64,000 nt of DNA from WHSW01 sp963828755 (GCA_963828755.1 CAWHFY010000008.1:62001-126000); one strand, 5' to 3'. Positions 55,316-63,861 are shown, counted from the stretch's first letter. A program made the numbers and translations. The notes: generated by a model from the sequence alone, not told the origin.

Positions 55316-56029
55316 GTGAGTCGGGTCGAGACACTGCCCACCGCGTGCCCGCTGGCCGTCTGCGACGGGAGCGGCTGGATCGTCGACGACGACGGCGTCG
55401 CCCGGCCGTGCGACTGTCGCGAGCGCCGGATCGCCCAGGCGCGCACGCGCGGCGTCCGCACGGTGCTGCCGCCGAAGTACCAGGGGGTCGGCTTCGACCG
55501 CCCGCCGGTCGCCGACATGGCGCGCGACCCGCAGAAGCGCGCGGTGCTGACCAAGGTGCGGGAGTTCATCGACGCGATCGACGACAACATCGCAGAGGGC
55601 CGCGGGATCTGGCTGCAGGGCGACGTCGGCACCGGCAAGACGACGCTCGCGATGCTGATCTCCAAGAAGGCGATCGAGGCCGGGCACACCGTCGCGATCT
55701 ACTCGCTGCCGCGCCTGCTCGCGCGGATCCGCCGCACCTACGACGGCGACGCGGGCGAGCTCTCCTACCTCGAGTTCTTCCGCCGCCTGACCTCTGTCGA
55801 CCTCCTGCACATCGACGATCTCGGGGCCGAGAAGTCGAGCGACTGGGTGCTCGAACAGCTCTACGCGATCGTCGACGAGCGCTACTCGACCAACCGCTCG
55901 ATCGTCGTCACCACGAATCTCGAGGAGGCGACGCTCGAGGAGCAGATCGGGGCTCGGACCGTCTCACGGCTCGCCGAGATCTGCGAGACGCTGCCGATGT
56001 ACGGCGGCGATCACCGCTACGCGGCCTGA
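55316..56029 (+). CDS. DnaC/IstB-like AAA+ ATPase, putative helicase loader
   Basis: 237 residues. An N-terminal Cys cluster (CPLAVCDGSGWIV ... PCDCRERR, four Cys) probably binds zinc. The AAA+ core has Walker A GDVGTGKTTLA, Walker B LLHIDDLGAEK, sensor-1 VVTTNL and a final Arg region TVSRLAEICE. This is the DnaC/DnaI type loader architecture. It lies 52 nt after dnaB in the same direction, which supports a helicase-loading role. GTG start at 55316. Confidence 0.85.
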   Translation: MSRVETLPTACPLAVCDGSGWIVDDDGVARPCDCRERRIAQARTRGVRTVLPPKYQGVGFDRPPVADMARDPQKRAVLTKVREFIDAIDDNIAEGRGIWLQGDVGTGKTTLAMLISKKAIEAGHTVAIYSLPRLLARIRRTYDGDAGELSYLEFFRRLTSVDLLHIDDLGAEKSSDWVLEQLYAIVDERYSTNRSIVVTTNLEEATLEEQIGARTVSRLAEICETLPMYGGDHRYAA

Positions 56030-56047
56030 ACGGGCCGCACTTCCCTG

Positions 56048-56053
56048 CATAAT
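56048..56053 (+). promoter_or_regulatory. -10-like hexamer before purA (CATAAT)
   Basis: CATAAT ends 9 nt before ATG 56063, so the purA transcript would have a leader of at most a few nucleotides. Confidence 0.4.
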
Positions 56054-56062
56054 CAAGCCGCT

Positions 56063-57361
56063 ATGCCGGGCATCGTGATCATCGGGACCCAGTGGGGGGA
56101 CGAGGGCAAGGGCAAGGTCGTCGACCTGCTCGCCGAGAACGCCGCGATGGTCGTCCGCTTCCAGGGGGGCAACAACGCCGGCCACACGATCGTCCGCGAC
56201 GGCGAGACGTTCAAGTTCCACCTGATCCCCTCGGGGATCCTGCATCCGGGCAAGCTCTGCGTGATCGGCAACGGCGTCGTCATCGACCCTGAGGTGCTGA
56301 CCGGGGAGATCGACGCGCTGCGCCGTCGCGGGGTCGACATGAGCGCGCTCAAGGTCTCCGCCAACGCGCACCTGATCATGCCCTACCACGTGATGCTGGA
56401 CACGGCGGGCGAGGCGAAGCTGGGCAAGCTCGAAATCGGCACGACCAAGCGCGGAATCGGCCCCTGCTACGCGGACAAGTCCGCCCGGCTCGGGATCCGC
56501 GTGCAGGACCTGCTCGACGCGAAGATCCTGCGCAAGAAGATCGCCGCGGCGCTGGAGCCCAAGCAGCAGTTGCTGCGCCCGTTCGCGCGCGATCCGAAGC
56601 TCGACCTGCACACGATGACCGAGGAGTACCTGCGCTACGGCCATCGCCTCGAGCCCCACATCGCCGACACGTCGCGGCTTTGCTGGGAGGCGCTCGACGC
56701 CGGCCAGACGGTCCTGTTCGAGGGCGCCCAGGCCGCGCTCCTCGACCTCGACCACGGGACTTATCCGTTCGTGACCTCGTCGAACCCGGTCGCCGGGGCG
56801 GCCTGCGTCGGTGCCGGTGTGGGCCCGACCGACATCGACGAGGTCTGGGGCGTCTGCAAGGCGTACACGACGCGGGTCGGCGCCGGCCCGTTCCCGACCG
56901 AGCTCACCGACGAGGTCGGTGCCCACCTGCGCGACCGCGGCCACGAGTTCGGCACGACCACCGGGCGCGAGCGCCGCTGCGGCTGGCTCGACCTGGTCGC
57001 GCTGCGCTACGCGACCCGGCTCAACCGGCTGTCGGCGCTGGCGATCACGAAGCTCGACGTGCTCACCGGGCTCGAGACGCTGCGGGTTGCGGTCCGCTAC
57101 CGCGGCAGCGAGGGCGCCGTGTTCGACGAGTTCCCGTACCACCAGTCGATCCTCCACACGGCCACGGCCGAGTACGAGGAGCTGCCCGGCTGGGAGGAGG
57201 ACATCAGCGGCGCGCGCAGCCTCGCCGATCTCCCGGCCAATGCCCGCGACTACCTCGACGCGATCGCCGCGGGCACCGGTGTTCCGGTCGCCGTGGTCGG
57301 GGTCGGACCCGGGCGCGAGCAGGTGATCGAGACCAACGTCGCGGTCCTGCGCGCCGCCTGA
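56063..57361 (+). CDS. purA: Adenylosuccinate synthetase
   Basis: 432 residues. Makes adenylosuccinate from IMP, aspartate and GTP. Motifs: GTQWGDEGKGKVVDLL (P-loop and catalytic Asp), GGNNAGHT (catalytic His), KRGIGPCY, EGAQAALLDLDHGTYPFVTSSNP, GVGPTDIDEVWGVCKAYTTRVG, ERRCGWLDLVALRYA and ITKLDVL. Length is standard. Confidence 0.97.
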   Translation: MPGIVIIGTQWGDEGKGKVVDLLAENAAMVVRFQGGNNAGHTIVRDGETFKFHLIPSGILHPGKLCVIGNGVVIDPEVLTGEIDALRRRGVDMSALKVSANAHLIMPYHVMLDTAGEAKLGKLEIGTTKRGIGPCYADKSARLGIRVQDLLDAKILRKKIAAALEPKQQLLRPFARDPKLDLHTMTEEYLRYGHRLEPHIADTSRLCWEALDAGQTVLFEGAQAALLDLDHGTYPFVTSSNPVAGAACVGAGVGPTDIDEVWGVCKAYTTRVGAGPFPTELTDEVGAHLRDRGHEFGTTTGRERRCGWLDLVALRYATRLNRLSALAITKLDVLTGLETLRVAVRYRGSEGAVFDEFPYHQSILHTATAEYEELPGWEEDISGARSLADLPANARDYLDAIAAGTGVPVAVVGVGPGREQVIETNVAVLRAA

Positions 57362-57393
57362 GCGCCGCCGCGGACGCCCGGCGGCCGCGGCGC

Positions 57394-57399
57394 TAGGAT
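57394..57399 (+). promoter_or_regulatory. -10-like hexamer for a leaderless start (TAGGAT)
   Basis: TAGGAT ends 7 nt before ATG 57407 of the homocysteine methyltransferase gene. Confidence 0.45.
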
Positions 57400-57406
57400 C
57401 GGCGCG

Positions 57407-58360
57407 ATGAGCGTACGGAAGCGCCTCCCGCAGCTCGACGGCGGCCTCTTCCTCACCGACGGAGGGCTCGAGACGACGCTGATCTTCGACCACGGGATCG
57501 AGCTGCCCGAGTTCGCCGCTTTCACTCTGCTCGGCGACGACGCCGGGCGCAAGGCCTTGCGCGACTACATCGAGCCGTATCTCGAGGTCGCCGCCGCCCA
57601 GCGCGGTGCCGGGTTCGTGCTCGACACACCGACGTGGCGCGCGAGCCCGCGCTGGGCCGCCGAGCTCGGCATCTCGGAGGGCGAGCTCGACCGGCTCAAC
57701 CGCCGGGGGGTCGCGTTCATCGAGCAGTTGCGCGACGCCTGGGCGGGGCGGGTCGACGGGCCGATCGTGCTCGCCGGCGTGATCGGCCCCCAGGACGACG
57801 GCTACCAGCCGCATCAGCTGTTGAGCGCCGACCAGGCCCAGGCCTACCACTCGACCCAGATCACGAGCTTCGCCGACACCGCCGCCGACCTGGTCGCGGC
57901 GATGACCCTGACCTACGCCGATGAGGCGGTCGGGATCGCGCGGGCGGCGGCCGCGGCGTCGATCCCCGCGGTCATCTCGTTCACCGTGGAGACCGACGGC
58001 CGGCTGCCGAGCGGGCAGGGGCTGGCGGAGGCGATCGACCAGGTCGAGCGCGAGACCGACCGGGCCCCTGCCTACTACATGGTCAACTGCGCACACCCGA
58101 CCCACTTCGAGGGCGTCCTCGACCCGGAGGCGCCGTGGGCGGAGCGGGTCCTGGGCGTGCGCGCCAACGCTTCGACCCGCAGCCACGCTGAGCTCGACGA
58201 GGCGGCCGAGCTCGATCGCGGCGATCCGGCGGACCTCGGCCGGCGCTACGTCGGTCTCGCGGCCAAGCTGCCGAACATGAACGTCCTCGGCGGCTGCTGC
58301 GGCACCGACTCGACCCACGTGGCGGCGATCGCGGCGGACTGGCCGCGTGCCGCCGCCTAG
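57407..58360 (+). CDS. Homocysteine S-methyltransferase family protein
   Basis: 317 residues with the zinc-dependent methyltransferase barrel. LTDGGLETTLIFD opens the family pattern. The zinc Cys ligands are in YMVNCAHPTHF and LGGCCGTDSTHV. RANASTRSHAELD is the usual strand before the last helix. It transfers methyl from S-methylmethionine or a similar donor to homocysteine, forming methionine; the exact donor is not certain. ATG start. Confidence 0.88.
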   Translation: MSVRKRLPQLDGGLFLTDGGLETTLIFDHGIELPEFAAFTLLGDDAGRKALRDYIEPYLEVAAAQRGAGFVLDTPTWRASPRWAAELGISEGELDRLNRRGVAFIEQLRDAWAGRVDGPIVLAGVIGPQDDGYQPHQLLSADQAQAYHSTQITSFADTAADLVAAMTLTYADEAVGIARAAAAASIPAVISFTVETDGRLPSGQGLAEAIDQVERETDRAPAYYMVNCAHPTHFEGVLDPEAPWAERVLGVRANASTRSHAELDEAAELDRGDPADLGRRYVGLAAKLPNMNVLGGCCGTDSTHVAAIAADWPRAAA

Positions 58361-58370
58361 GCGGGCCCGA

Positions 58371-58499
58371 TCAGCCCCGCTGCTCGCGGCGGTGCTCGCG
58401 CCAGGCGAGGACCGCCACCGCGGCGATCACGGTCAGCGGGGCGCCGGCGAACCCGACGCCCATCAGCCAGTGGCCGGCGTGGGCGAGCGGGAGGGTCAT
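58371..58499 (-). CDS. 42-residue single-pass membrane peptide, coupled to the 13-TM protein
   Basis: MTLPLAHAGHWLMGVGF is followed by a hydrophobic helix (GAPLTVIAAVAVLAW) and a basic end (REHRREQRG). ATG 58499 overlaps the upstream stop (ATGA, 58496-58499), strong evidence for translational coupling. Two His near the outer face (HAGHW) resemble short peptides seen beside copper or cytochrome assembly genes, but that link is inference. Confidence 0.6.
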   Translation of the reverse strand: MTLPLAHAGHWLMGVGFAGAPLTVIAAVAVLAWREHRREQRG

Positions 58500-60343
58500 G
58501 CGGTCGCCTCGCGCGCGCCCGACGGTTGCCCCGCGGACCGTCGACCGGCGCGCGGCCCACCGCCGCCGTCCGGACGGGCGATCCGCGACAGCACCCAGCC
58601 CAACAGCAGCAGCAGCGCGAGCACGATCGCGGCGACGACCGAGTAGGCGAGCCCGGCCAGATAGCCGGGAACGCCCGACTTGAGCTCGCGCTGCAGGATC
58701 TGGGTCTCGTCGACGAACGGGCGGTCGAAGCTCGTCGGGGCCTTGACCGCGGGCGCCGGGATCGCCGCGTCCTCGGGCATGTAGACCGGGACCCCGGCGA
58801 CGTAGTTGTCGCGCTGCAGGCGAATCAGTGTCTTCCAGGTGCCGTGGACGGGAATCGGCTCGGTCGTCTCATAGACGCCGGGCGAGACCTCGCGCAGCTG
58901 GTCGGTGACCAGGCCGCCGCCCTGCCAGGCGATCGCCTGCAGCCAGAAGGCGTCGTCGCCGAGCGAGGCGGGGTCGAGACGCACGGTCGCGTCCACGGTC
59001 CGCTGCGGGCCGCCCTCGACGTCGTCGAGGGTGACCTGGGCGCTCCAGCCGCTCGGCGTCGTATCGCCGACGTTGAGGCCGACGACGGCGACGATCGCCA
59101 GGGTCGCGACGGCCGCAGGGACGATCGCCGGGGCGCCGAACGGGCGCCGTCGCGAGCCGGCGGCGGCGAACGAGCCGCCGAGGAAGGCGCCGACGACGCC
59201 GGCCGCGACCGCGGTCGCGAGCGCCGGGATGATCGCCTCGCCGATCAGGCCCGGCGGCCATGGGATCGGCATCCAGACATGCGACCACGCGTACTCGGCG
59301 AAGAAGCCGACGGTTCCGATCAGGACTCCGCTGGCGACGCCAAAGAGGTACGGGCGACGCGTTGAGACGAGCAGGGCGATGCCCTCGACGCAGACGGCCT
59401 CGGCGAGGTAGAGCGGCATGTGCGGCATCGTCTGGCCGAAGACGTCGCCGACGATCAGCGCGACGACGCCGCGCACCGCGATGAAGAAGAGCGCCGCGCC
59501 GACCGCCGCGCCGGGGCCGATCCAGATCCGCGCGGCGACCAGCGAGACGCCGGCGGCGAAGGCGAGCATGATCGGCTCGAGCACGAGCTGGAACTGCGGG
59601 ACGCCGAAGTCGAACTCCGCCTGGAAGGTGGAGAGGCCGATCAGCAGTCCACCCATCGCGAAGAAGCGCCGGTAGCGGGCGACCGCGGCAATCGCGCGGT
59701 CGGCGCGACCGCCGCTCGGCGCTTCGACCTGCTCGCCGCGCCCCTCGACGATGAGGATCGCGCTGCCGATCAGGGTGAGGCCGGCGCCGCCGATCAGCAT
59801 CAGGTGGGTCGGTCCCCAGAGGGTCACGTCCTGGCCGAAGATCCGGTGCCAGACGTCGTCGAGCGGGAAGCCGATCAGCGCGAAGCCGGAGGCGGCGAGC
59901 ATCGCGATGCCGCCGAGCGGCGCGTACCAATCGCCCGAGATCCGAATCGCCCGCGAGGATGGCTTGCCCTCGGGGAGGACGATCGCCAGGAAGCCCGCGG
60001 CGAAGATCCCGAACAGGCCCGCGAGGATCAGGTAGTGGGCCGGGTTGGCGAGCGGCCCCGGATCGCGGCCGTTGTCGATGTGCAGGGAGATGTCCCAGTA
60101 CATGCCGACCAGCGCGACGAGCAACGCCCCGGCGGCGATCAGCGAGGGCAGCGCCGCCCATGGGGCGAACCCGGTGTCGCGGGCCGCGAACCCGGCGATC
60201 CGCCGCAGCAGGTCGGTGCGTCCAGTGCGATGCGCCCAGCCGAAGTAGACGAGGACGGCGGTCGCCAGCATCGCGGCCCCGGTGGCTCCGATCACCTGTC
60301 CGAGCTCCGCGCCGCCAGCGGGGGCGTTGTCGACCGTGTTCAT
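58496..60343 (-). CDS. Uncharacterised 13-TM membrane protein with an extracytoplasmic FixH/YtkA-like domain
   Basis: 615 residues. About 12 TM helices are followed by an exported beta domain (about 430-560: SGWSAQVTLDDVEGGPQR, VDATVRLDPASL, GTWKTLIRLQRDNYVAG) like FixH/YtkA, and one last helix. Conserved-looking His sit at membrane edges (DISLHIDNG, LWGPTHLMLIGG, YAWSHVWMPIP), which could bind metal. I recognise no named family for the membrane part. ATG 60343 has a clear ribosome site (AAAGGAAAG). A palindromic site lies in the divergent promoter. Confidence 0.65.
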   Translation of the reverse strand: MNTVDNAPAGGAELGQVIGATGAAMLATAVLVYFGWAHRTGRTDLLRRIAGFAARDTGFAPWAALPSLIAAGALLVALVGMYWDISLHIDNGRDPGPLANPAHYLILAGLFGIFAAGFLAIVLPEGKPSSRAIRISGDWYAPLGGIAMLAASGFALIGFPLDDVWHRIFGQDVTLWGPTHLMLIGGAGLTLIGSAILIVEGRGEQVEAPSGGRADRAIAAVARYRRFFAMGGLLIGLSTFQAEFDFGVPQFQLVLEPIMLAFAAGVSLVAARIWIGPGAAVGAALFFIAVRGVVALIVGDVFGQTMPHMPLYLAEAVCVEGIALLVSTRRPYLFGVASGVLIGTVGFFAEYAWSHVWMPIPWPPGLIGEAIIPALATAVAAGVVGAFLGGSFAAAGSRRRPFGAPAIVPAAVATLAIVAVVGLNVGDTTPSGWSAQVTLDDVEGGPQRTVDATVRLDPASLGDDAFWLQAIAWQGGGLVTDQLREVSPGVYETTEPIPVHGTWKTLIRLQRDNYVAGVPVYMPEDAAIPAPAVKAPTSFDRPFVDETQILQRELKSGVPGYLAGLAYSVVAAIVLALLLLLGWVLSRIARPDGGGGPRAGRRSAGQPSGAREATA

Positions 60344-60368
60344 CGCAGACTTTCCTTTCGCCGGATAC

Positions 60369-60388
60369 GTGACATGTCGCCATGTTAC
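60369..60388. promoter_or_regulatory. Inverted repeat, probable operator between divergent genes
   Basis: GTGACATG-TCGC-CATGTTAC: an 8-nt arm repeat with one mismatch around a 4-nt spacer, containing a perfect ACATG-N4-CATGT. It lies 25 nt upstream of the membrane-protein start and 75 nt upstream of the carboxylase gene. Size and symmetry fit a dimeric regulator; which one is unknown. Confidence 0.45.
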
Positions 60389-60448
60389 ACCGTTCGATGT
60401 CATGGTTGCGCCAGGTGGGGCGATCCGCAACGAGGAAGGGGCAACCAC

Positions 60449-60454
60449 TAATCT
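60449..60454 (+). promoter_or_regulatory. -10-like hexamer for a leaderless start (TAATCT)
   Basis: TAATCT ends 8 nt before ATG 60463 of the carboxylase gene. Confidence 0.4.
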
Positions 60455-60462
60455 GCCGCGCG

Positions 60463-62234
60463 ATGTTCGAGAAGGTCCTGGTCGCGAACCGGGGTGAGAT
60501 CGCGATCCGGGTCATGCGAGCGCTCAAGGAGATGGGCATTGCCTCGGTCGGCGTCTACTCCGAGGCGGACCGCGAAACACCGCACGTGCGCGAGGCCGAC
60601 GAGGCCTTCTTACTCGGCCCCGCCGTGCCCGCCGAGAGCTACCTGTCGATCGAGAAGATCATCGAGGTCGCGCAGCGGTCGGGGGCCGAGGCGGTTCACC
60701 CCGGCTACGGGTTCCTGGCCGAGAACGTCGCCTTCGCAACCGCCCTCGACCGAGGCCGGGATCGTCTTCATCGGACCGCCCGCCTCGGCGATCGAGGCGA
60801 TGGGGTCGAAGACCCGCGCCCGCGAGATCATGCAGGAGGCGGGGGTGCCGATCGTCCCCGGGTCGACCGAGCCGTCACCCGACGTCGAGGCGGCACGCAA
60901 GGCCGCCGAGGAGATCGGCTATCCGGTCGCCTGCAAGGCCGCCGGCGGTGGCGGAGGCAAGGGCTTTCGCGTCGCGCAGACCGCCGACGACCTCGCGGAG
61001 GCGTTTGAGGGCGCGGCTCGCGAGGGCGAGAAGTTCTTCTCCGACGACCGCGTCTACCTCGAGCGCTACCTCGAGGATCCCGCGCCACGTCGAGGTCCAG
61101 ATTCTCGCCGACTCGCATGGCAACGTCATCCACCTGGGCGAACGCGACTGCTCGATCCAGCGTCGCCACCAGAAGCTGATCGAGGAGGCCCCGGGTCCGC
61201 ACGTCGACGACGAGATGCGCCAGCGGATCGGGCGGATCGCCAAGGAGGCTGCCCGCGCGGTCGACTACCGCGGCGCCGGGACGGTCGAGGGCATGCAGGT
61301 CGGCGACGAGTACTTCTTTCTCGAGATGAACACCCGGGTCCAGGTGGAGCACTGCGTAACCGAGATGGTCACTGGAGTCGACATCGTCCGCGAGCAGATC
61401 CGGATCGCCGCCGGCGAGGAGCTCTCCGTGTTCCAGGAGAACATCGAGCTTCGCGGCCACTCGATCGAGTGCCGGATCAACGCCGAGGCCGCGCACAAGA
61501 ACTTCGCCCCGGCCCCGGGCAAGATCGAGCGCTACATCGAGCCGGCGGGCCCCGGGGTCCGGATCGACTCCGGGCTCGAGGCGGGCTCGGAGGTCACCCC
61601 GCTCTATGACCCGATGGTTGCGAAGCTGATCGTCTGGGACGTCGACCGCGAGAAGGCGACCGCGCGGATGCTGCGGGCGCTGGGCGAGTATCGGATCGAG
61701 CCGCTGACGACCCTGATCCCCTTCCACCAGGCGATCCTGTCAACCGAGCACTGGGCCAACGGCGAGACCTGCCGGGATCTGACCGAGGACAAGAAGTGGT
61801 TGAAGCAACTATCTCCTGACGCGTCCTCCGCTTCGCGTTCGGGCGGGTCAGGGGCGCAGGAGGACGACGCTGAGCAGGTCGAGCGCACGTACTCCGTCGA
61901 GGTCGACGGGCGCCTGCACGCGGTCAAGGTGATCGGTGCCGCGGCCCCGACCGCGGGCGCGGCCACCGACGGCGCCAGGCGCCCGCCGAGGCGCGAGCGA
62001 AGCGGCGGCGGCGGCGCGAGCGGTCCGGCGCTGCCCTCGCCCTTGCAGGGCACGATCCTCAAGGTCGCGGTCGAGAAGGGCGCCGACGTCGAGGAGGGTG
62101 CGCTGGTCTGCGTCATCGAGGCGATGAAGATGGAGAACGAGATCACCGCTCACCGCGCCGGCAAGGTCTCGGAGCTCAACGTCACCGAGGGAGCCGCGAT
62201 CAACGCCGGCGACCAGATCTGCGTGATCGAGTGA
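60463..62234 (+). CDS. accC: Acyl-CoA carboxylase biotin-carboxylase/biotin-carrier subunit (two +1 frame interruptions)
   Basis: About 589 residues, an alpha chain of acetyl-/propionyl-CoA carboxylase. The biotin carboxylase part has KVLVANRGEIAIRVMRA, HPGYGFLAEN, then after the slip near 60748 GIVFIGPPASAIEAMGSK, CKAAGGGGGKGFRV (ATP loop), and after the slip near 61081 HVEVQILADSHGNVIHLGERDCSIQRRHQKL and FLEMNTRVQVEH. The biotinyl domain ends the protein with VIEAMKMENE (biotin Lys). A hairpin repeat lies in the linker. ATG 60463. Confidence 0.9.
61813..61854. repeat. Hairpin, family B copy 3, inside the carboxylase linker
   Basis: CTCCTGAC (61813-61820) pairs with GTCAGGGG (61847-61854), 8 bp with one T-G. 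The loop contains TCCTCCGCTTCGCGT (61824-61838). It is translated in frame as a Ser/Gly linker (SPDASSASRSGGSG) between the carboxylase and biotinyl domains. Confidence 0.6.
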
Positions 62235-63145
62235 TGGACCCCTGGCGCGGCCCGGGCGCGGGGCGTCCGGACCTGCCGCTGCCGCCGGAAAAGCTGCCGA
62301 TCCGCCGCGCAGGCAACTGGCGCAAGAAGTGGCGCTACCTGGGCGCCTTCAGCGACGAGCTCATGCTGTGCGCTGCCCGGGTGCAGGTCGGTCCGATCGG
62401 CCAGACGTTCTGGGCGGTGTGGGATCGCGAGGAGCGGGTGCTGCACGAGCGCACACGGGTCAATGCCCCGGGCCTCGCCCGCGGCGAGGTCTGGACCGAG
62501 CTCGCCGAGGGCGAGCATACCGGCCGGATCGACTGGGCCCCCGAGCACGGCGGCACCCTGGTGCGGATCGAGGCGGACGCGCGCCGCTCCGACAGCGAGC
62601 ACCTGCGGGCGTTCCTGCGCGCCGGCGCGGGCGAGTGGGTCGAGTGCGTGTGCCCGACCGGTGAGGCCGACAACTACATCTGGACTCGAAAGCGCGCCGT
62701 CAGCGTCCACTGCGACGTCCGCATCGGCGAGCGCCGGATCACCTGCGAGGCCCGCGGGATCGAGGACGAGTCGTGCGGATACCACCCCCACCACACCGTC
62801 TGGGACTGGTCGGCCGGGGTCGGGCGCACGGCCGACGGCCGCGACGTCGCCTGGAACCTCGTCAACGGGATCAACGACCCGCCGCAGCGCTCCGAGCGCG
62901 CGATCTGGGTCGACGGGAGCCCCAGCGAGCCCGGGCCGGCGAGCTTCGACGGCCTCGAGGCGATCGAGGCCGACGGCGCGCGGCTTGGCTTCAGCGCCGA
63001 GGCCGAGCGCAGCAGGGTCGAGGACAAGCCGTGGGCGAAGTACAGCTATCGCCAGCCCTTCGGCACCTTCAGCGGCTCGCTCCCCGGCGGGCTCGAGCTG
63101 GCCGAGGGCTTCGGCGTCATGGAGCACCACGACGCCCGCTGGTAG
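62234..63145 (+). CDS. DUF2804 family protein
   Basis: 303 residues. LPIRRAGNWRKKWRYLGAFSDELMLCAARVQVGP is the typical family start; CDVRIGERRITCEARGIEDESCGYHPHHTVWDWSAGVG and DVAWNLVNGINDPP-SERAIWVDG follow. The last part PFGTFSGSLPGGLELAEGFGVMEHHDARW is highly typical. Function unknown; the fold is probably a lipocalin/AttH-like beta barrel. The ATG shares a base with the upstream stop (TGATG), so it is coupled to the carboxylase. Confidence 0.82.
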   Translation: MDPWRGPGAGRPDLPLPPEKLPIRRAGNWRKKWRYLGAFSDELMLCAARVQVGPIGQTFWAVWDREERVLHERTRVNAPGLARGEVWTELAEGEHTGRIDWAPEHGGTLVRIEADARRSDSEHLRAFLRAGAGEWVECVCPTGEADNYIWTRKRAVSVHCDVRIGERRITCEARGIEDESCGYHPHHTVWDWSAGVGRTADGRDVAWNLVNGINDPPQRSERAIWVDGSPSEPGPASFDGLEAIEADGARLGFSAEAERSRVEDKPWAKYSYRQPFGTFSGSLPGGLELAEGFGVMEHHDARW

Positions 63146-63153
63146 GCGCCGAC

Positions 63154-63208
63154 CCCGCCGACGGGTTGAAACCGTTGCCCCCTATAGCGAAATCAACCCG
63201 TCGGCGGG
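63154..63208. repeat. Long hairpin, family C copy 2, between convergent genes
   Basis: Perfect 16-bp inverted repeat, CCCGCCGACGGGTTGA (63154-63169) with its complement at 63193-63208, and a 23-nt loop. The inner 13 bp are identical to copy 1 at 24231-24279, and the loops share CGTTGCCC and GCG. The right arm overlaps the stop of the pilin-like gene. Confidence 0.75.
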
Positions 63209-63861
63209 CGGGCGGGCGACTTCACGGGTAGACCGAGGTGACTCGCCAGCGCCACGGCGGCTGCTTCGCCGGGCGCGAACTCGTACTGGTTGCGGCCGTC
63301 GAGCGTCTCCAGGGCGACCAGCGCCGGGATCGCGTCCTCCGGCAGCGGCGTCGGCGCGAGCTCGGCCACCCGCGCCGCGCTCACCGTCCGCCGCACGAGC
63401 TCCCAGCCGAGGGTCGGACGGTAGAGCCAGTACGTGATCGTCACCGCGCCCTCCGTGCGGCGCGCGTCGTCGACCGAGACGAACGCGGTCACGCGCCGGT
63501 TCGAGGCGGTGAGCCCGAACCGCTCCCCGGGCGCTGCGCATGACGGCGAGCGGCAGCATCGAAAGTCGACCGGCAGCAAGGGCCCCGTCGCGCCCGCGGC
63601 GGCGACCGGCGCCGGGGCAAGGGCTCGGACCGCGCCGGCCAGCGGCCGTCCGTAGGCCTCGGTGAGCGGGTCACGCCAGCAGGGGCCAGGTCCGACCGCC
63701 GCGCAGCGCAGCTTGCGGCCGAGGGTCGAGCCGAGTTCGCGGCCGCCGCGGTCGGCGCCCGCACCGATCGCGGCGATCGCGGCCGTGATCAGGACCGCGA
63801 TCAGCAGGCCGAGCGCGGCGTGCTCGACCGTCGCCGCCCCGCGTTGCCCGCCGACTTGCAT
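63193..63861 (-). CDS. Prepilin-like (TadE/Flp-type) exported protein
   Basis: 222 residues. The N-terminus MQVGGQRGAATVEHAALGLLIA followed by a hydrophobic stretch (VLITAAIAAIG) looks like a type IV/Tad prepilin: short basic leader, Gly, then Ala-Thr-Val-Glu with the Glu at position +4/+5. The mature part has Cys pairs (LRCAAVGPGPC, FRCCRSPSC). Secretion or pilus machinery is not in the window. The ATG is at 63861. Confidence 0.55.
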   Translation of the reverse strand: MQVGGQRGAATVEHAALGLLIAVLITAAIAAIGAGADRGGRELGSTLGRKLRCAAVGPGPCWRDPLTEAYGRPLAGAVRALAPAPVAAAGATGPLLPVDFRCCRSPSCAAPGERFGLTASNRRVTAFVSVDDARRTEGAVTITYWLYRPTLGWELVRRTVSAARVAELAPTPLPEDAIPALVALETLDGRNQYEFAPGEAAAVALASHLGLPVKSPARPPTG

